Below are positions 61,652 to 64,000 of a stretch of DNA of 64,000 bases, one piece after another. Numbering within the stretch: position 1 is the first letter of the stretch; every line of letters starts with the position of its first letter. Both the position numbers and the translations under genes were made by a program. The notes under the pieces are model-generated. The model did no database searches, was not told where the DNA came from, and saw nothing but the letters and a program-made list of their open reading frames with translations. The stretch covers positions 1 through 64,000 of IMG/VR virus record IMGVR_UViG_3300050821_008162. One strand, 5' to 3'. This DNA comes from a virus.

Positions 61652-64000
61652 TCAGGCTCCTGGTTGAGCGAATGGCGGCAGCGGCGGGGGCGTGCGCTGC
61701 GCGGGTGGTGGCATGTTGGGAGACGGCGGCTGGCCGCCGAGCATCATGCCCTTGATCTGATTGGTGACCGGATCGCGGACAAACTCGATGTAGCGCGCCT
61801 GCTGCATCTGCTGCTGTTGCGGCGAGGGCTGCGAGTCCTGCGGCGGCGGCGGCTCGCCCAAGGCTTGGTCGGTCATGTACGACTGACGCACCGGCGGCTC
61901 GCCCTGCTGTGGAGGCGCACCACCTTGCGGCGGCGGGCCTCCGCCACCAGCGGCGGGTGGCGGTCCGGGCGGCGGGGAAGCGCCAGGGTTGCCCTCTGGC
62001 GCCCCGCCGGTGCCGGTACCACCACCCGGTGGCAGCTGTGGCTGCCGCTCCTGGTGGCCCTGTTGGCGCACGTCCATGCCATGCCGGTGGCCGTGATCGC
62101 GCGCCGAAAGCAGCATCTCGTTGTGCTTGTGGCCATGTGTGAAGCCCATATCGCGGGCGGCCATCAGCTGCTCGATCAGCGAATTGACCTGATCGTCCTC
62201 GAGCTCTCGTTCGCCGAGCATCGCCTTCGCGGCGGCCGAGAGCGAGGTGATGAGAGCAGCCTTTGCCCCGGTGCGGTTCTTCTCGATCTTGGACCTGATC
62301 TCGTCCGCCTTGAGATCCATCAGCGGGTCCTGCTGCTTCGGCTGGCCCTGCTTGAAGAAGCGAGCGCCACCGTCGCGGAAGCCGCCGGCGCCGAACACGT
62401 ATTCGCAGATCGCCTCGACGTCGATTTCCTTCTCGCCGCGCAAGAACTCGGGCGACTGGGCGATGATCGGGGCGACGATCTGGAGCACCTGGCCGAACTT
62501 CATCAGGCGCTGCTGCGGGTCTCCTGCCCCGAGCCCGACCGAGACGCGCACGGCGATCTCTTCTTCGATCAACTCGTCGTCGATCTTGGAGACGCCGTAC
62601 TTGGTGAACAGCTGCGCGCGATCCCCACAGAGCCCGAGGATCACGTCGTCGTGCTCGTAATACTGCTCGAGGCGGACGATCTGGGCGAGGGTTGGGGCAC
62701 ACCACGTCTCGATCCACACGCGGATGTCGAACTCCTGCACCGCGTTTGCAGAACCCGAAACCAGCTTGAGGCCGCCGAGCGTGCGCGAGAGCGCGTTGTT
62801 GCTTTCCGCGGTCTGCCCGTTGAACTGCCCCGCGAGGTCGTCCATTTCGAGTTCGAGCTCGCGCGTGAGCATTCCCACCGATTGCGGGATGTCCTGCGGC
62901 CGGTCGAAGGTGACGTCCTTCTCGTCCTGCACCATGATGGTCGAGCCGTACGAGCGGCGCTTGACCTGATCGAGGTCGACGCCCTTGCCCTTCACCACCT
63001 TGGTGACCGGCATGACGTTCTGCTTCACGGCATCGAGGCGCAGGTTGACGATGTCGTTCAACTCGCCCTGGTGCTGCTGCCAGGACTCCACCGGCGACAT
63101 GGGGAACACGCGGTGGGCGTCGAGGTTTCCCACCCCCATGGTGAGCGGACGTTCCCCGAACTGCTCGGGATAGACCTCGCGGGTGGGCTTCGGGTCGGTG
63201 AGGAAAGCCCTGTCGCCGGCGGAGAAGAACGTCCAGTCCTCTCCGTCCACCCGCATGAACACCTCGTAGACCCACACCACCTGGAACTGGGTGCCGGTCT
63301 GCGACTCGTCCATGCGATCGATGCCGAGCTCGCGCGAGCGGCGGATCGCCGAGGTGTCGGTCGTGCCGCTGTCGGTGTTCGCGAGAAGCACCGAAGGCGA
63401 GACGTCCTTCCACGGATTGATCGGCGTGTTCTGCCGCTTCCTCACCTCCTCCATGTTCATCGGCCACTTGATGATGACGTAGGAGGCGGACTGGATCGGG
63501 TCGGTCCACTCTGCGGCAGGGTCGAGGGTGATGTTCTCGGTCGGGATCAGCTGGCAGTCCGGCCGGTCGATGTCCTTGACCCAAACGTCGCGCTTGACCG
63601 TCCGCATCTCGCCGGTGCGGTCGTCCCTCTGCTGCACGGTCTCGACGTGCGACTTGCGAAGCTCGAATTTCCAATACTGCTTCGAGACGCACACGCCCAT
63701 GATGAGCGCGTTCTGCCGGGCCCCCATCGCAACCTGGAACCAGGGCATCGCGGCTTTGCCGGAGGAGCGGTCGGTCCGATAGTTGACCACCTCCTCCATG
63801 AGCGCGGCGGCGGCGCGCTGGCGGGGATCGGCCTCGTTCCCAGGAAGGCAGTTGATCGCGTCGATGTTGCCGAACAGGGACGCGGCGACCGCGGCCATGT
63901 CCTTCTTGACCGACGTTCGCGTCTTTGGGCGGAAGAACTTCGAGCGGCTGCGCCAGTCGACCCGGGTGTATTTCGAGCCGGTGAAGTGCTGGTTGTTGTA
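61652..64000 (-). CDS. Portal protein, 5' end beyond the window
   Basis: The frame is open to the right edge, so the ATG at 63898 (MAAVAASLFGN) is internal: 34 further residues in the same frame (YNNQHFTGSKYTRVDWRSRS ...) read on without a stop. This gives more than 780 residues. The NQHFTGSKYTRVDW block, PNPWKDVSPSV, VENITLDPAAEWTD, LEQYYEHDDVILG and MDLKADEIRSKIEK segments fit portal proteins of podovirus/P22-like type. The C-terminal 130 residues are Gln/Pro/His-rich and disordered. It forms the DNA-entry ring. Confidence 0.85.
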   Translation of the reverse strand, partial: YNNQHFTGSKYTRVDWRSRSKFFRPKTRTSVKKDMAAVAASLFGNIDAINCLPGNEADPRQRAAAALMEEVVNYRTDRSSGKAAMPWFQVAMGARQNALIMGVCVSKQYWKFELRKSHVETVQQRDDRTGEMRTVKRDVWVKDIDRPDCQLIPTENITLDPAAEWTDPIQSASYVIIKWPMNMEEVRKRQNTPINPWKDVSPSVLLANTDSGTTDTSAIRRSRELGIDRMDESQTGTQFQVVWVYEVFMRVDGEDWTFFSAGDRAFLTDPKPTREVYPEQFGERPLTMGVGNLDAHRVFPMSPVESWQQHQGELNDIVNLRLDAVKQNVMPVTKVVKGKGVDLDQVKRRSYGSTIMVQDEKDVTFDRPQDIPQSVGMLTRELELEMDDLAGQFNGQTAESNNALSRTLGGLKLVSGSANAVQEFDIRVWIETWCAPTLAQIVRLEQYYEHDDVILGLCGDRAQLFTKYGVSKIDDELIEEEIAVRVSVGLGAGDPQQRLMKFGQVLQIVAPIIAQSPEFLRGEKEIDVEAICEYVFGAGGFRDGGARFFKQGQPKQQDPLMDLKADEIRSKIEKNRTGAKAALITSLSAAAKAMLGERELEDDQVNSLIEQLMAARDMGFTHGHKHNEMLLSARDHGHRHGMDVRQQGHQERQPQLPPGGGTGTGGAPEGNPGASPPPGPPPAAGGGGPPPQGGAPPQQGEPPVRQSYMTDQALGEPPPPQDSQPSPQQQQMQQARYIEFVRDPVTNQIKGMMLGGQPPSPNMPPPAQRTPPPLPPFAQPGA

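Noticed and set aside
63547-63898. ATG at 63898 as the portal start
   Set aside because: The same frame continues without stop to the window edge and codes for portal-like sequence, so the start lies outside the window.
1-64000. Terminase genes and a packaging site
   Set aside because: No Walker/nuclease large terminase or HTH small terminase is visible in any frame; they are expected to the right of the portal, beyond the window.

Overview
The window is part of a temperate, podovirus-type bacteriophage genome (or an intact prophage). The likely host is an alphaproteobacterium, probably in or near the Rhizobiales. The reasons are GC-rich sequence, a GcrA-family cell-cycle regulator (a family largely confined to alphaproteobacteria), an ASCH / DUF1643 / DUF5131 early gene set and a lysozyme type common in rhizobial phages. 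The host assignment is inference. There is no rRNA, no CRISPR array and no insertion sequence. Nearly every base is coding, and most neighbouring genes overlap by 1 to 8 bases (ATGA or TGATG junctions).

Layout. (1) 1-9573, minus strand: a leftward early operon that starts with a Cro/CI-type repressor. It runs through small proteins, an HNH-like protein and a recombination cassette (SbcC/RecF-like ATPase, PDDEXK exonuclease, a free-standing HNH-AP2 homing endonuclease, RecT annealase), then more small proteins to the left edge. (2) 9574-9853: a divergent control region with inverted repeats and two candidate promoters. (3) 9854-22913, plus strand: a rightward early operon. It carries GcrA, a RuvC-like resolvase, a frameshifted ASCH gene, a DnaA-domain-IV protein, DUF1643, a DnaB helicase split by an intein, a run of small genes, DUF5131, an excisionase-like protein and a tyrosine integrase. 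Next comes an attP region holding the 5' half of a tRNA-Ser(GCU), then a DUF2493 gene and small genes. (4) 22917-26734, minus strand: a small zincin-like protein, two opposed terminators, and a lysis module (two membrane proteins that may be holins, embedded Rz/Rz1 spanins, endolysin). (5) 26807-64000, minus strand: the late virion operon. Read in transcription order it is portal (cut by the right edge), accessory proteins, a cupin, a glycine-rich protein, a tandem-repeat protein, scaffold, N4-gp56-type major capsid protein, a TPR-glycosyltransferase, P22 gp4-like adaptor, tail-collar fibre, P22 gp10-like tail protein, a GNAT protein, two low-complexity virion proteins and a 5,599-residue polyvalent protein. 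The terminase genes are not in the window.

How it fits together. The repressor and the GTCTC/GAGAC repeats form the lysogeny switch. GcrA and the DnaA-like protein tie early expression and replication to the host cell cycle. RecT, exonuclease, RuvC-like and DnaB proteins serve recombination and replication. The integrase uses a tRNA-Ser gene as its target. The giant virion protein combines an adenine methylase, an SNF2-type helicase, a predicted ADP-ribosyltransferase, an inorganic-pyrophosphatase-like domain and a zincin domain. It is probably packaged and ejected with the DNA to protect it, as proposed for P1 DarB and other polyvalent proteins.
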